From contig BCJJ01000016.1 of NCBI GenBank assembly GCA_039545355.1, forward strand, positions 682,001-746,000: 64,000 nt of DNA. Reading direction: 5' to 3'. The notes beneath the pieces were generated by a model, which saw only the letters and a list, made by a program, of their open reading frames with translations, did no database searches and was not told where the DNA came from. Source of the stretch: Trichosporon coremiiforme. Lineage: Eukaryota; Basidiomycota; Tremellomycetes; Trichosporonales; Trichosporonaceae. Positions 1-10,793 of the stretch are shown piece after piece. Every line of letters begins with the position of its first letter. Position 1 is the stretch's first letter. A program made the position numbers and the translations under genes.

Positions 1-516
1 CTCCGTTCCAACTCACAGCACCGCTGCGTACTCCGTCCTCCATCACAAGTCCCGTTCCATCCCCATCGCCTCGAGCAGCGATCAAAGCGCTCGCATTCCC
101 TTGCAAGTGTCCGCCGTCACCGAGGTTGTCGTTGCGCACTCCCTCCCACAGCTCTCGTAATGTCCACATCGACGTGCCGACAACCTTCGGAGGGCGGGGG
201 ACGGAGTGCGCAACACATCGTTCCTGCCGCTCGCCAACCGATCGAACATCGGACCTGGGAATTCGGTGGACCTGGCGGCCTGGGCTCTATAGCCTATAGC
301 CTATAAGCCTGCGCTCATGACATTACATCGCTGGTAAGATGTCGGCTGGTCGGCCGGCTCGGGTTGCGTTTCACCTGGTGAGGGAGCTGGTCTTCACTAA
401 CATCCTCCGCACTCCACTCACATCACCTTAGGCAAGTCTCTAGCGTAAGCTTGCGAGTTCCGCGCGACAACTCAACTGACTTTCATACGGGTTCAGGTGC
501 GGCAGCGGCTGAAGTA
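1..516. other. non-coding, nothing recognised
   Basis: No open frame here has coding character and I see no RNA gene. A short direct repeat of 'tagcctata' type lies around 287-307. The segment runs into the AGCT-rich repeat that follows. Confidence 0.5.
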
Positions 517-1755
517 AGCTTGACATTCACCCGGACAGCTCACCGCTATCCGCTACAGTATAATGAGTCGACGCGCAGCTGTAAAGCGGTATGCATCGAA
601 CTAACTTGCAAGGTTGACTGACATGAGCTCGACCTGGACGGTTGCCAGCTCACCTTTCGTCTAAGGACATTGCGGGATCATGTGTCGCAGGTCCATCGTT
701 TGGCGATTAGCTCAACGATGACACAGAGGCATCAGCATGCCATTGCTGACTTGGGTGATCGACCGCAGCCTGTTTCCTTTCACACGACTAGGAGTCTCAC
801 TGTATCCATCTCTCAAGCTTGGTAAGGGAGAATCGTTTCTGACATCAGCTTTGACTCTGATGTATTGCAGCTCTCCTTCAGTGTGCTTTGTGGCAGACAG
901 TCGCTGGGGTCAGCTGTGCCGTGGGTTAGCGACAGCTCACCTCCATCTGCACGCTCGTGTGAAGGACGACAGCCCATTTGCGTGATGTGAGCTCGCGTTG
1001 GAAAGAGTAGCTCAACCGACCTCTTATGCCATTGTTGACTTACGTGAGCTAGACCTTCAAGCAACGGAAGCTACTTCGTTTCATTTGGCACATCGGGGAG
1101 CTGCGGTCAGCTGCGCCCAACACGAACACAGCTCACGAATGCAGTGTTGTCGCTAGCTGAAGTCAGCTTACGCCGTGTGTGAAAGGAAGCTCACCGTCTG
1201 CTGTCTAGCATTGAAGCGACGGCGGCTGTGGGAAGCTACCAGGACCGATCTAAAAGCAGCACATGTGTACTGTAGCTCCCCGAAGCGTTCCTGCTCTATC
1301 CGAGGCAAACAGGTGTAGTTATCCGGAGCAACCTGCTGTCAGCTCACTGCCCAGCGGCGCCTAGGGTACCGCACTTGCAAGCCGACTGGCGTTAGCTTTG
1401 ACCTTTGGAATTACGAAGCTCACGCTGCGCAGTCACTGAACTGTCGGCGGAGAGTGTGACTGGGGCGAGCTTTCCCTAGTGTTTGAACAGTTTACGATCC
1501 CGGGGTCCTTCCTCAGAGAGGCATCTCTGTCCGCCGCCATGAGCGTCGACGCGGTCAAGCTCCACAACGACTGCTCGTTCTGATATCAGCTGAAGAAGCC
1601 AGCAAGCCGTGCAGTTCAACTCACTGTAGTCGGGCTGATCCAGGGGGCGAAGAAGATGCACTCCGCTGATATCAGCTTTCACAGCCCTAACAGACAGCTT
1701 CGTACCGTGAACGAATGGTCGACCCTGTAAGTGAGCTTTCGCAGACCTGACAGCT
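517..1755. repeat. degenerate AGCT-rich repeat array
   Basis: The tetranucleotide AGCT occurs 33 times by my count in about 1.24 kb, where roughly 5 are expected. The first copies are at 517, 537, 577, 626, 647 and 709 and the last at 1674, 1695, 1734 and 1752. Seven copies extend to AGCTCAC (537, 647, 934, 1130, 1188, 1341, 1417). Longer degenerate echoes exist: 'atgccattgctgactt' at 737 against 'atgccattgttgactt' at 1026, both running into a '..gacc' end, and 'ctgatatcagct' at 1580 and 1665 with 'ctgacatcagct' near 839. This looks like an old, mutated short-period repeat. No long ORF, terminal repeat or transposase is visible. Confidence 0.55.
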
Positions 1756-1965
1756 CTCCGTTTCCACTCACTCACCTGCCACGGTCACAGTGGTCGAGCA
1801 TCAGAAGCTGGGACGTCCGCTTGCACTGAGATCGACGGATCCGCGAGAAGGCATAGTGCAACCACGGCAGCGGATGGTCTCGACCGGAACCTGATCATGA
1901 ACTGCATACAGTACATCTACCGAACTGACTACTACGAGCTTAGGACTCTCCTGACCAACGTACGG
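1756..1965. other. 3' flank of the acyl-CoA synthetase gene
   Basis: Short intergenic stretch between the repeat array and the stop codon of the minus-strand acyl-CoA synthetase gene. Nothing further is recognised. Confidence 0.4.
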
Positions 1966-3994
1966 TTACAGCTTGCTCTGCCTCTTGTACGCCTCGAGCA
2001 CCTGGCCCTTGATATCCTTCTTGATAAGCTTTCCATTCGCATTACGTGCGAGCAGCCCATCGCTGACCCAGACGAAAGCGGGCCGAGCAGCTTTGCGGAG
2101 TTTCGGCGTGACGTGAGCGATGATCTCGTCTCCCTTCGGCAACTTAGTGCCGGGCGCCATAGAGACCGCAACAGCGACGAGCTCTCCCATCGTCTTGTGC
2201 GGGATCGGCACGGCGGCCGCCTCCGCGACGCCCGGGAACGTGAACACCTCATTCTCGACCTCTGTGCCGGGGACATTCTCGCCCCCGACGATGATCATGT
2301 CCTTGATCCTGTCGCGGATGTGCAGCCTGTTCTCCTCATCCACGAACCCGCCGTCGCCCGTGTCGAGCCACCCGTCTGCCGCCAATGTCTCGGCAGTCGC
2401 CTTCTCGTTCCCGATGTAGCGTGTCATGACATTAGGGCCGGTGGCGAGGATGAGGCCCGGCTGGCCCCTCGGCATCTCCTTCGACTTGTCCTCGGGGTCG
2501 ACAATCTTGATCTTCACTGTTGGGACCGGCACACCTACGGCGGTGGGGTGCTCGGCATAGTCCACACCGGCGTGCATGCAGTGGATCGCGTTGAGTTCCG
2601 TCATGCCCCAGCCGGTCCCGAAGGCGGCGTCGGGCCAGGCCCTGGCGATGTCGCCCGCCAGGCGCTTGGCTGGCGCGGCGCCCCCGAACGTGATGGCTGT
2701 GAACTTGTGGTCCTTTGGCAGTTTGCCCGAGTTGATGAGCGCTGTGGGGATGGCGGGCACGCCGCCGATGTTCGTCACCCGGTGCTTTACGATGAGGTCG
2801 ACGGCGTCGTCGACGTTCCAGCGCTTCATGAGCACGGTCTTGACGCCGTTGTTGACACCCGTAAGCAGCGTGCTGAAGCAGCCTGTTGCGTGGAAGAGCG
2901 GGATGCCCAGCAGCACGACGCTTTGCTCCTCTGGCGGAGTCGTTAGGAGCGTGAACGCCATCTTGAAGGGAGCCCCCATGCGCATGGCAGCGCGCATCGA
3001 GGCTGGACGTTAGTCAGGGTAGGGGGGAGTGGGGAACTCACGGATGTAGGAAGCGATGTAGTTGTGGAGACCAGCACGCTGCGTTGACTGGACGGCCTTT
3101 GGGAAACCAGTAGTACCGGACGTGAAGTAGATGATGCCGTCCGAGTCGGGCGTGAGGTCCTCCAGACCCGTGCCATTGATGACGTCGAGGACAGTCTGGT
3201 TCGGGGCGCGCAGATTCTTGTAGTCAAGGACGGGCACGGTGCAGCCCGGGATGTGGCTGACGGGGTTCCACGAAAAGAGCTGTGTATCAGTTCTGGCCTC
3301 TCAACGCGCATTCCTGTCCGGATTCCGCAGTGTGCGCCAAGAGCATCCCTGCTTGGATCGCGGGTCCGCAAAACTCAACTCACCTCACCCACGCCCGAGG
3401 CGCTCAGCTTCGCCCTCTCAGGTCCGAGCAGCCCGGCGCTAACGGAGTCGGTGAGGACGATGTGCGGCTTCACAGTCGAGAGGCAGTGAACCATGGACTC
3501 GACGCTGGTGGCAGCATTGACGATGACGGGCGCGGCGCCAATCATGTGGATAGCCATGAAGGACACGCCCCACTGGATAGCGTTGTAGCCGACGATGGCG
3601 ACACGGGTGCCGACCTTGGCGCCGCGCTCGCGCAGCCAGGCGCCGACGATGAACGCCTCGCGCAGCACCTCGCCGTACGTGATGTCCTCGCGCTCGTTGT
3701 TCGGGTTCGGATCCGCCTTTGGTGCGTCGAACATGATGCGGTCGGACCACTGCTTCATCCGCGGAAGGAGGAACTCGCGGTAGTTGTTGGGGTTCTGCGG
3801 TGAGCTCTGCAAGTCTCTTAGTAGCTCACGTTTTTCCAGATCTTCTGCTTGACGCCGTTGATCTCGATGTCCACAATCTCGAAGAAGGGGTGCGCGAGGA
3901 TCTGGGCATCGCCTGGGGTCAGCTAAGAGAGGCGTAGTCCTAGCTCACATTCGGCGGTGGTGGGCCGCTTGGGGCCGGCGTTGGGGTCAGCCAT
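1966..3994 (-). CDS. AMP-dependent acyl-CoA synthetase / ligase
   Basis: Class I adenylate-forming enzyme that activates a carboxylic acid with ATP and transfers it to CoA. The exact acid is unknown; a fatty or aryl acid is likely. Five exons (3994-3949, 3912-3830, 3794-3384, 3279-3042, 3002-1966) sum to 1815 nt, giving 604 aa with every junction in phase. The start MADPNAG is the first ATG of exon 1. The AMP-binding P-loop motif YFTSGTTGFPKA lies near residue 231. It is followed by PLFHATG, GWGMTELNA, the DGWLDTGD motif, and the hinge and C-terminal domain with GGENV and the lysine motif NGKLIKKD. No peroxisomal tail is seen (it ends RQSKL, close to but not a canonical SKL or PKL). Introns 1 and 2 are 36 and 35 nt with GTGAGCT donors. 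The family is certain, the substrate is not. Confidence 0.9.
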
Positions 3995-5207
3995 GGCGGT
4001 GGGGGAGTGGTTGGTGGTGATGCGTAGTGTTACAGGGGTGTGCGGAGTCGAGTTTGGAGCGTGTGAGAGTGTGTATAAGAGGCTTGAGGATGGCCGATGT
4101 GGGCCGGACAAGGAGGGCGAGGCTAGATGGTGAGGACAGGGCGCCGGGCGCCGTCTTATGGTAGTGAATGCGGGGTGTCAGTGTGGGGTAGATGGATTGC
4201 CTTATCCCGGTGGTCACGCAGAGGGACATGAGACTGTGCATGCATCCAACTGTGGGGAAGAATGGGCCGGACTGGGCTGAGTGGCCTGTCTGGCTGCAGG
4301 TTGGTATGAACACTGCCGGCTGGGGATTGGACACGACTAACCGGCTATCGGCCATCTGCGAAGGCAAGCCATATCTCGGGCTTCGGTTTCCTCAGTCACT
4401 TGACCCCGCACTCACGCACTCACGCTCTCACTTCCTTTGGAAAGCAGCAGACCACATGGTCAATGTCTCACTCAATGCTTCCAACGCGTCCAACGGCTAG
4501 CGTGGTGCTCACTGACTACTGCGTATATGTCTCAACCGTCATTGCGGCCCTCTCTGCAGATCCCCTGTACTTTATCTTCTCAAAATTATGTACATAGAAC
4601 GACACTTACCTACCGCGAAGTGCATCGCCTCGCTACCGACGTGGCAACGCTGTTTCTCTCTACCTAGCTAACGCCCGAACGGCCTCGGCTAGCTTGACCT
4701 CGAGGCTCCTCACACTGCGTGCGAGCGCGGATGCAAGAGGCCTGGCACCACCAAAACTCGTCAGCTCCGCAACGTTTGCTGTTGAGCAACAATTTGACCG
4801 GCGGCCGCGGTGCAGGGGGCAGCTCTTGGCAGCGATGCGAATCTCAGCTGTTTACTTTGCATAACAGTCAAAACAGATTTGTCAATCGAATGGAGATGCA
4901 CAGTTGGGTCGTTGCACAAGCAGTATCGGCAAGCCCGACGCGATCGGCTACTTGATGCCGACCGGGGATTGTCAGTGCCAAGCCACCCCCACAGCCAACC
5001 GGCCCAGCACTCACGCCCACCTCAGGCACTTGCTTCCGACGGAGCCTGGCAGCACCCAGGCATGCCTCATGTTCGGACCTTGTGGTGGAGGCCGGCGCAC
5101 TGACTCCGGTTGCACAACGACGCCGAGCTCGGCGCCGCGCGACCGTCGTAATGCATTCAGTCCGCTATCAGTCCCAGTACCCACTCTGCAGACAACTGAC
5201 ACCGAGA
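3995..5207. other. divergent intergenic region
   Basis: About 1.2 kb between the divergently transcribed acyl-CoA synthetase (-) and GNAT (+) genes, presumably holding both promoters. A weak 'gtgtataaga' lies at 4070. The open frames in the region lack family features and look like chance. Confidence 0.4.
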
Positions 5208-6018
5208 ATGACTGTCGATAACCCGCCCATACGTCAGATCACATGCGCCGACCCAGACACAGTCGACCGCCTGGCGAACGTCATGGCCGAGGCATTCAAC
5301 ACCCGGGACGACCCAATGTATGATGCTCTCTATGGCGGCGGCACTGTGCCGGACGTGGACGACTTCAACCTCGTCCGCGGCAAGGGAAGAGTGTACGATG
5401 CGATCGTCAACAAGCTCGTCTTCGCGATCGAGGAGGAAGGCAAGATCGCAGCATTGGCGACTGTCTTTCCGCCAGGTGTCCATTCGTGAGTGTATTTCGT
5501 CCGATTCCCTCCGCCATTCTTCGCTCTCTTTCCCAGCTCTCGATCTTTCCCAGACCCGACAAAGAACTGACGAGACAGCACCAAGCCGACGCAGAACCCG
5601 TACAGCGCCGAGCTCGAAGCCCGAACTCCGTCGGCAATCCTCCCCACCCAGGACTATGTAAGCTTTACACGGCCGCCGAACCTCTTCTGACAAAAGTTTC
5701 ATGACAGCATCGATTCCTTCGAGCGTGAGGCATTCGGGACAGATCATTATTATGTCTGCTTCCTCGCAACGGCGAGGTGGGCCCGCCGTCGAGGTTTTGC
5801 CGCTCGACTTCTCGACCATGTCCTTGAGATGGCGAGGAAGGATGGTAAAATCACAACGCTGACGACTGCGACGGAGAGTAACGTGAGTGCTGCTGGTCAG
5901 AAGGGTTATTGATCAGCAGGTCCCGTACTACGAGAAGCAGGGGTTCAAGCTTGTCGCCAAGTCCAACGTTGAGCTGCGCGGTATCGATGTCCCACTGTGG
6001 GCATTCATCAAGAAGTGA
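5208..6018 (+). CDS. GNAT-family N-acetyltransferase
   Basis: Acetyl-CoA dependent acetyltransferase of the GNAT superfamily; the acceptor is unknown. Exons 5208-5485, 5579-5657, 5697-5882 and 5920-6018 total 642 nt, i.e. 213 aa. I chose the ATG at 5208 (MTVDNPP), though the frame stays open upstream to 5082. Exon 3 carries the acetyl-CoA loop RRRGFA followed by helix ARLLDHVLEMA. Exon 4 carries the typical PYYEKQGFKLV strand of the fold. The N-terminal 'TVDRLANVMAEAF' matches the first GNAT helix. Intron 2 must use the acceptor at 5696 (acaaaag) to hold frame, not the nearer-looking 'gacag' at 5704-5708. This kind of soluble ~210 aa GNAT is common in fungi. Confidence 0.82.
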
Positions 6019-7736
6019 AGGCAAGACCACTAGACAGCAAGCATCCAGCACCCATGTACGCAATGATCTCGGATCCGCTTCGTGCTCAGTACGCCATTCG
6101 GCTCTCTTATCAATCCGTGTGTGTCGCAATTCGTCGCCTTCCCCGCCTTCCTCGTCGTTACCCTTACGTGGGGCACCGACTGTGACAGCGGTGCTCAGGT
6201 CTCCTTTCACTTTCACTCTTATCTTCATCTCTCTCATCCCCATCCCCACTGGAGACGCTTAAACCTGCACATCACTTCTTCTCTCTTACACTCCGCGAAC
6301 TCAGAATCACAACTCCGATCGGCAATCTCCACTCACCTGACACCCTGCTCACTAGCCTCTTCCTTTCCACACTCATCCCTCCCCAGCCCTTGTCGCGCCT
6401 GGCCGTTTCGACTTCGACATTCTCCCGCTGTCAACCCGACTTCATCATCCGTTCGCTATCAGCGGTATCTGTGTATAAGAGATCGACAGCGTGCTAGCTT
6501 TGGTGAGCTCATCACGAAACGGAGTGCACGGGGGCATCCTCGTGCTCCACGACCGTCGCGTTGGTCCCAACGTCGAACCAGACTATCCCCTCCCGGTCAT
6601 GTCGGTAGTACCTGGGCCGGTGCGGGACCACCTCATGGATCACCCCAAGACTGACGCGGCACCGACCCGAGCAGGCGTCCCCAACAACGCTAATGTGAGC
6701 TTGGTCAAGAATAACAACGGGCCTGGAACGCATCATCAGAGCGAGGACTTGATCGATGCACTACGCAACTGGGGTTCCGCGCTACCAACAGCGGTGACTT
6801 CTTGTCTTCCTCTTGCTACGGATCCTACTGGGGTGGAGCTCGTCCATGGGCCGGGAGAAGCTATGGCCAAGTGGGCCGAAGGCGGAGGTAGATTTGGCGC
6901 TTGGGGCGGAAAAGAGACGCGCTAACATTACTAGTCTAGCTTTAGAACCAAGCGTGGAATCCTAAAAGTCATTAACCAATGGGCACAACGTTGTCAGAGG
7001 CTACGGCAACGGCGGCAAGAAACGGACGTCGGAAACGCGCTACCCCTTCTTCGCTACGGATTGACCTGGGGTCGACATGGATCATGGTCTAACGAGCGCC
7101 AAGTGCAGATCTCCGGATACATCAAACGCCTTAAGCCGGTTCAGAATGCACTAAGACTCAATGTGGAATGTCACTGTGAACCTTCTAACGTTCTAACCTC
7201 TGTCGATACCGAACAGACGTAGCGGCATATACGTTGGTGCAGTTTGGCGGGAAAGCTAGTATCCAAGAATTACCGTAGACCGCCAGGTCCAGGGAGTGGG
7301 GTCTCGTCCACGAAAGATTGCAAGCGCTAACGCCAGGAACATGTCGGGATGTAAGACAAGCAGTACGCGTTGCACGCTGTCTGCTGTGCACACGAACGTC
7401 GTGAACAACCCTCGAACCTGAATAACAAGCCGCATGGGCCCCATGGGTCCACCGACAACGTATCCATCACTGAGGTCGATGGCCGAGTAGGCGGTAGACT
7501 AGGCCGCTTTGGCATTGGGGTTTGGCGCGGGGCCGGCACATCATCCAAGAACGTTGTCTGCTTCCTTTCCTTGTTCGCTGTAGAGGCTATCTCGTCTGCG
7601 GATCCTCCTGGAAAGTGAGAGGAGCAGGGATGTGAAGTTTCGATATAAAAAGGCGTCTCCTACCTGTCGTGCCTCCTCAGTTCGACAACCCCCTTTCTCC
7701 CGACACTCCTTCCGCCACACAGTCGCTCACTACACC
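6019..7736. other. long intergenic region with CT-rich tract and orphan TATA
   Basis: No gene is supported in this 1.7 kb. A pyrimidine-rich tract spans about 6195-6450 and a TATA-like 'tgtataaga' lies at 6472-6480, just before a 144-codon open frame (6491-6925) without recognisable features. That frame could be a small lineage-specific gene or chance. Segments around 6778-6830 and 7035-7075 share words such as 'cgcgctacc', 'gctacggat' and 'tggggt' in the same order, hinting at a decayed duplication. The last 100 bp is the promoter of the CFEM gene. Confidence 0.4.
7643..7650 (+). promoter_or_regulatory. TATA box of the CFEM gene
   Basis: A strong 'tataaaaa' type element within 'cgatataaaaaggcg', about 90 bp upstream of the ATG at 7737 and followed by a pyrimidine-rich leader. 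It suggests a highly or inducibly transcribed gene. Confidence 0.7.
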
Positions 7737-9545
7737 ATGAAGTTCTGGGCTGTGGCACTCACGGCCGTGGCCGCCACAACTTCGGTCAAGGCTGCTGGTC
7801 TCCTCTCTGTCCTCAACGGCCTCAATGACTGTCTGCAGTACTGTCTCATTGACGCCGCCGCAAAGACCAAGTGCTCTAGCATCGACGACCTGAACTGCAT
7901 CTGTGGCAGTCCGTTCCAGAGCAACGCCGCCATGTGTCTTACGACTTACAAGAGCTGCAAGTCGAACGACCTCACGGACGCCCTCAAGCTGCAGTCCGAC
8001 CAGTGCAAGGCCCTCTCTACTTGGTCCCCGACCCCGAACCCGCCCTTCCCCCAGCAGACCGGTACCCGCCCCCCTCTTCCTCCTGTTCCCGGACTTTCCA
8101 AGTGTGCCTCCGACTGTCTTAACGAGAACGGTATCAAGTGGAACTGCAAGGACGCCAACGATGTCGCCTGCGTCTGTACCGACCCCTTCATGAATACTGT
8201 CACTCCTTGTATCCTTGGTTGTGGCGTCGAGGACACCAGGTCGGTTCTCAAGCTCCGCAACACGCTCTGCTCTGGCCCTCCCCCTACCTCGACGTCGAGC
8301 CCGACCGAGGCTCCCACTTCTTCGGCCACCCCTACTTCTTCGAACCCTCCTCCTACCTCTTCCGCTCCTCCCCCGACTTCGTCGAACCCCCCTCCCACTT
8401 CGTCGAACCCCCCGCCGTCGTCGTCGAACCCTCCCCCTTCTTCATCGAACCCTCCTCCCACTTCGTCGAACCCCCCTCCCACTTCGTCGAACCCTCCTCC
8501 CACCTCGACGTCTGCCTCCGTTGACGACTGCCCCTGCCGCACCAAGACCTCGACCACCCCCACCTGCGGTGCTGAGAGCTCGACCTCGCACTCCGAGGTC
8601 CCCACCTCGTCGGCCTCCGAGTCTCAAGTTCCCACTTCGTCGGCCACTCCTTCTGAGGTCCCCACTTCGTCCGCTTCGCAGTCTGAGGTTCCCACCTCGT
8701 CGGCTTCGCAGTCCCAGGTCCCCACTTCGTCGGCCAGCCCCTCTGAAGTCCCCACCTCCTCTGCTAGCCACTCCGAGGTCCCGACTTCTTCTGATTCCCA
8801 ATCGCAGGTTCCTACCTCGTCGGCCTCGCAGTCCCAGGTTCCTACCTCATCGGGTACCCCTACCACCTCCGACGTCCCCACTTCGTCGGCTTCGCAGTCG
8901 GCTACCCCCACTTCGGGCGGTCCTCCGGACCCCACCTCGTCGGCCGCTCCTCCCATCGACCTGTCTAAGCTCTCTCCTTGCGCTCTCGGCTGCGTCGTCA
9001 ACGTCCTGACCGAGAAGGGCTGCAAGGGTCCCGCGGACACCGAGTGCCTCTGCCGTGCCGAGTTCACCAACGCTGCCGCCACCTGTCTCATGGCCAAGTG
9101 CACGAACGATGACATCCGCGCCGCTCTCGACCTGCAGAACGGCCTGTGCCCCAAGATGGGCCTTCCCGACCTCAAGCCCCTTGACGACTGCACGCTCACC
9201 TGTGTCCTGAAGACGCTGAAGAACGCCGGCTGCGGCGGTCCCCTCGACAAGGACTGCCTCTGTCGCATCTCCTTCACTGTCTCGGCCGGTCTCTGCCTGG
9301 CCAAGGAGTGCGCGTTCAACGGCATCGGCCAGGCGCTCGAGCTCAACATCGACATCTGTCGCGGCACCGACTACAGTACCGACAGCTGCCAGGCCACGGG
9401 CATCTGGCGCATCACCGACCCGCGCTGTTGGTTCAAGAAGGCGGGATCGTACGACGTCAAGCAGGAGATCAGCCAGGACCTCGGCCTCGTCCGCCGCGGC
9501 TCCGTTGCTGCGCAGTACGCCCGTCTCCTCGAGGCGAACCAGTAG
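7737..9545 (+). CDS. secreted protein with four CFEM domains
   Basis: Extracellular Cys-rich protein of the CFEM class; family members bind haem or iron at the fungal surface or act as cell-wall adhesion proteins. Single exon, 602 aa from MKFWAVALTAV, which begins a signal peptide ending around KAAG. The frame is open upstream, but the TATA box supports this ATG. Four units of about 60 aa each have eight cysteines (roughly residues 31-88, 124-180, 414-472 and 484-542). Each has an Asp three residues before the CxC pair (DLNCIC, DVACVC, DTECLC, DKDCLC), the position of the haem-ligating Asp in known CFEM proteins. A Pro/Ser/Thr linker with PPPTSSN and SEVPTSSAS type repeats splits the domains into two pairs. 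The C-terminus (ending LLEANQ) lacks a GPI-anchor hydrophobic tail, so secretion rather than anchoring is likely. Confidence 0.88.
   Translation: MKFWAVALTAVAATTSVKAAGLLSVLNGLNDCLQYCLIDAAAKTKCSSIDDLNCICGSPFQSNAAMCLTTYKSCKSNDLTDALKLQSDQCKALSTWSPTPNPPFPQQTGTRPPLPPVPGLSKCASDCLNENGIKWNCKDANDVACVCTDPFMNTVTPCILGCGVEDTRSVLKLRNTLCSGPPPTSTSSPTEAPTSSATPTSSNPPPTSSAPPPTSSNPPPTSSNPPPSSSNPPPSSSNPPPTSSNPPPTSSNPPPTSTSASVDDCPCRTKTSTTPTCGAESSTSHSEVPTSSASESQVPTSSATPSEVPTSSASQSEVPTSSASQSQVPTSSASPSEVPTSSASHSEVPTSSDSQSQVPTSSASQSQVPTSSGTPTTSDVPTSSASQSATPTSGGPPDPTSSAAPPIDLSKLSPCALGCVVNVLTEKGCKGPADTECLCRAEFTNAAATCLMAKCTNDDIRAALDLQNGLCPKMGLPDLKPLDDCTLTCVLKTLKNAGCGGPLDKDCLCRISFTVSAGLCLAKECAFNGIGQALELNIDICRGTDYSTDSCQATGIWRITDPRCWFKKAGSYDVKQEISQDLGLVRRGSVAAQYARLLEANQ
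8331..8515 (+). repeat. coding tandem repeat PPPTSSN
   Basis: Within the CFEM gene, 21-bp units of type 'ccctcctcccacttcgtcgaa' repeat about eight times, encoding Pro-Pro-Pro-Thr/Ser-Ser-Ser-Asn. Such a tract is expected to be O-mannosylated, rod-like and length-variable between strains. Confidence 0.75.
8583..8907 (+). repeat. coding tandem repeat SxVPTSSAS
   Basis: A second repeat block in the CFEM gene, with units of about 30 bp ('tctgaggtccccacttcgtcggcttcgcag' type) encoding Ser-Glu/Gln-Val-Pro-Thr-Ser-Ser-Ala-Ser-Gln, repeated about ten times with small changes. Confidence 0.75.
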
Positions 9546-10793
9546 AACCCCCATCCGGGCCTGCTAGGACATGACCTTGAAGCGCGAAGCATGCCCGTCA
9601 TGTCGCGCTGGAACATCTCCGGCTACCCCCCACCACCTTTTTGAATATTGGCTCAATAAACGGGATGAAATCAGTTATACCGAGGCGCAGATCAGATGCG
9701 CTTGTAGTGCGCAAAGTGAGAGCAACTGTGGTCAGCATGCTGAGTGATGGCACCTAATGAACGACGGTCAGCGAGCGCAGCCGAGACAGTGACGAGCGCC
9801 AAGCGATTGTTAGCACGGGCAGCAGTCAGCGTGTGGCAGCGACAAGTGATCTCGCAGATCCATGGCGATCCTCCGTCTAACGACGATGGCGGGAGCGTGC
9901 CGATACCGGAGCCGACTACATTGATGAGTGCTTTTGTTCGGGGTGCACGTATTTTGGGGAATCCAGTGGTCGGCGTGGGTCCCGAGTGCTGGCTGACACC
10001 ACCGTCGGAGGTCGTTTTGGGGTTGGGTGACGTCAAAGCCGAGTGTTTCATTGTGGCCTAAACACTGACGAAGCGTGAAGCGCGTGCACGGACTGTCGTC
10101 ACCCCGTGTTGCTCGATCATTGTTTGCAGATGTCGCGTCCATCGTCTCAAAAATGTCTACCAGATGGACCTCTCGTCCCATCAGCCAACGAGCTCTTGGC
10201 AGATGCCCTGCAGCATGCACCCATGCACTGGTTGCGGGATAATCGAGCGCCGCATGCTCCGCGCAAACGCAGCGGACCAACGAGGAGTGAGCTCGAAGGT
10301 GGGCCGAGCACGCCGCGCGGCGCCAGTGCATGCATCGTGCAACCCATATGCTGGTCGCGCTCGGATCCGGCAGCGTCTGAGTCAAACATGCGTCAAGCCG
10401 TCGGCTGATCGTCCGGAGATTGGCGTCACTCCGCTGCATCTGTCCGCATTTCCCAGGTCCCTTGAGGTCCGAGGTCGCGACCGTGGCCACGGCAGCCAAT
10501 CGGCGCAAGGTCGTTGGCGGAGTTGGGCTCCCATCTCCACGACCACCGAGACACGGCTTGTGCCGAGGCGCACGCGGCGGAGGGGCAGTCGGATGCGAAG
10601 GGCTTGAGTCGGGGCTCTCCCAGCTCTTGGCGCGTGTGGGTCTCCTGCCTTTTGCATGTTGCGTTCCACATGCACCATGTGCTCTGCTCGTATAAGACGC
10701 CAGACTCCGCGATGAGCAAGCGTACCCCTATCCACACTTCGACACCAGCATACCTCACTCACTAGCACTACCCTAACCCTACACAGCCCCGCT
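9546..10793. other. intergenic region and ABC transporter promoter
   Basis: About 1.25 kb with no supported gene. A TATA element 'tataag' lies at 10691-10696, about 100 bp upstream of the ABC transporter ATG. The leader between them is C/A-rich ('cactagcactaccctaaccctac'). Confidence 0.45.

Noticed and set aside
6470..6490. Similarity of 'gtgtataagaga...cag' to a transposase mosaic-end/adaptor sequence
   Set aside because: Only about 12 bases match and the rest diverges. A similar 'gtgtataagag' at 4069 shows the core recurs as an ordinary TATA context.
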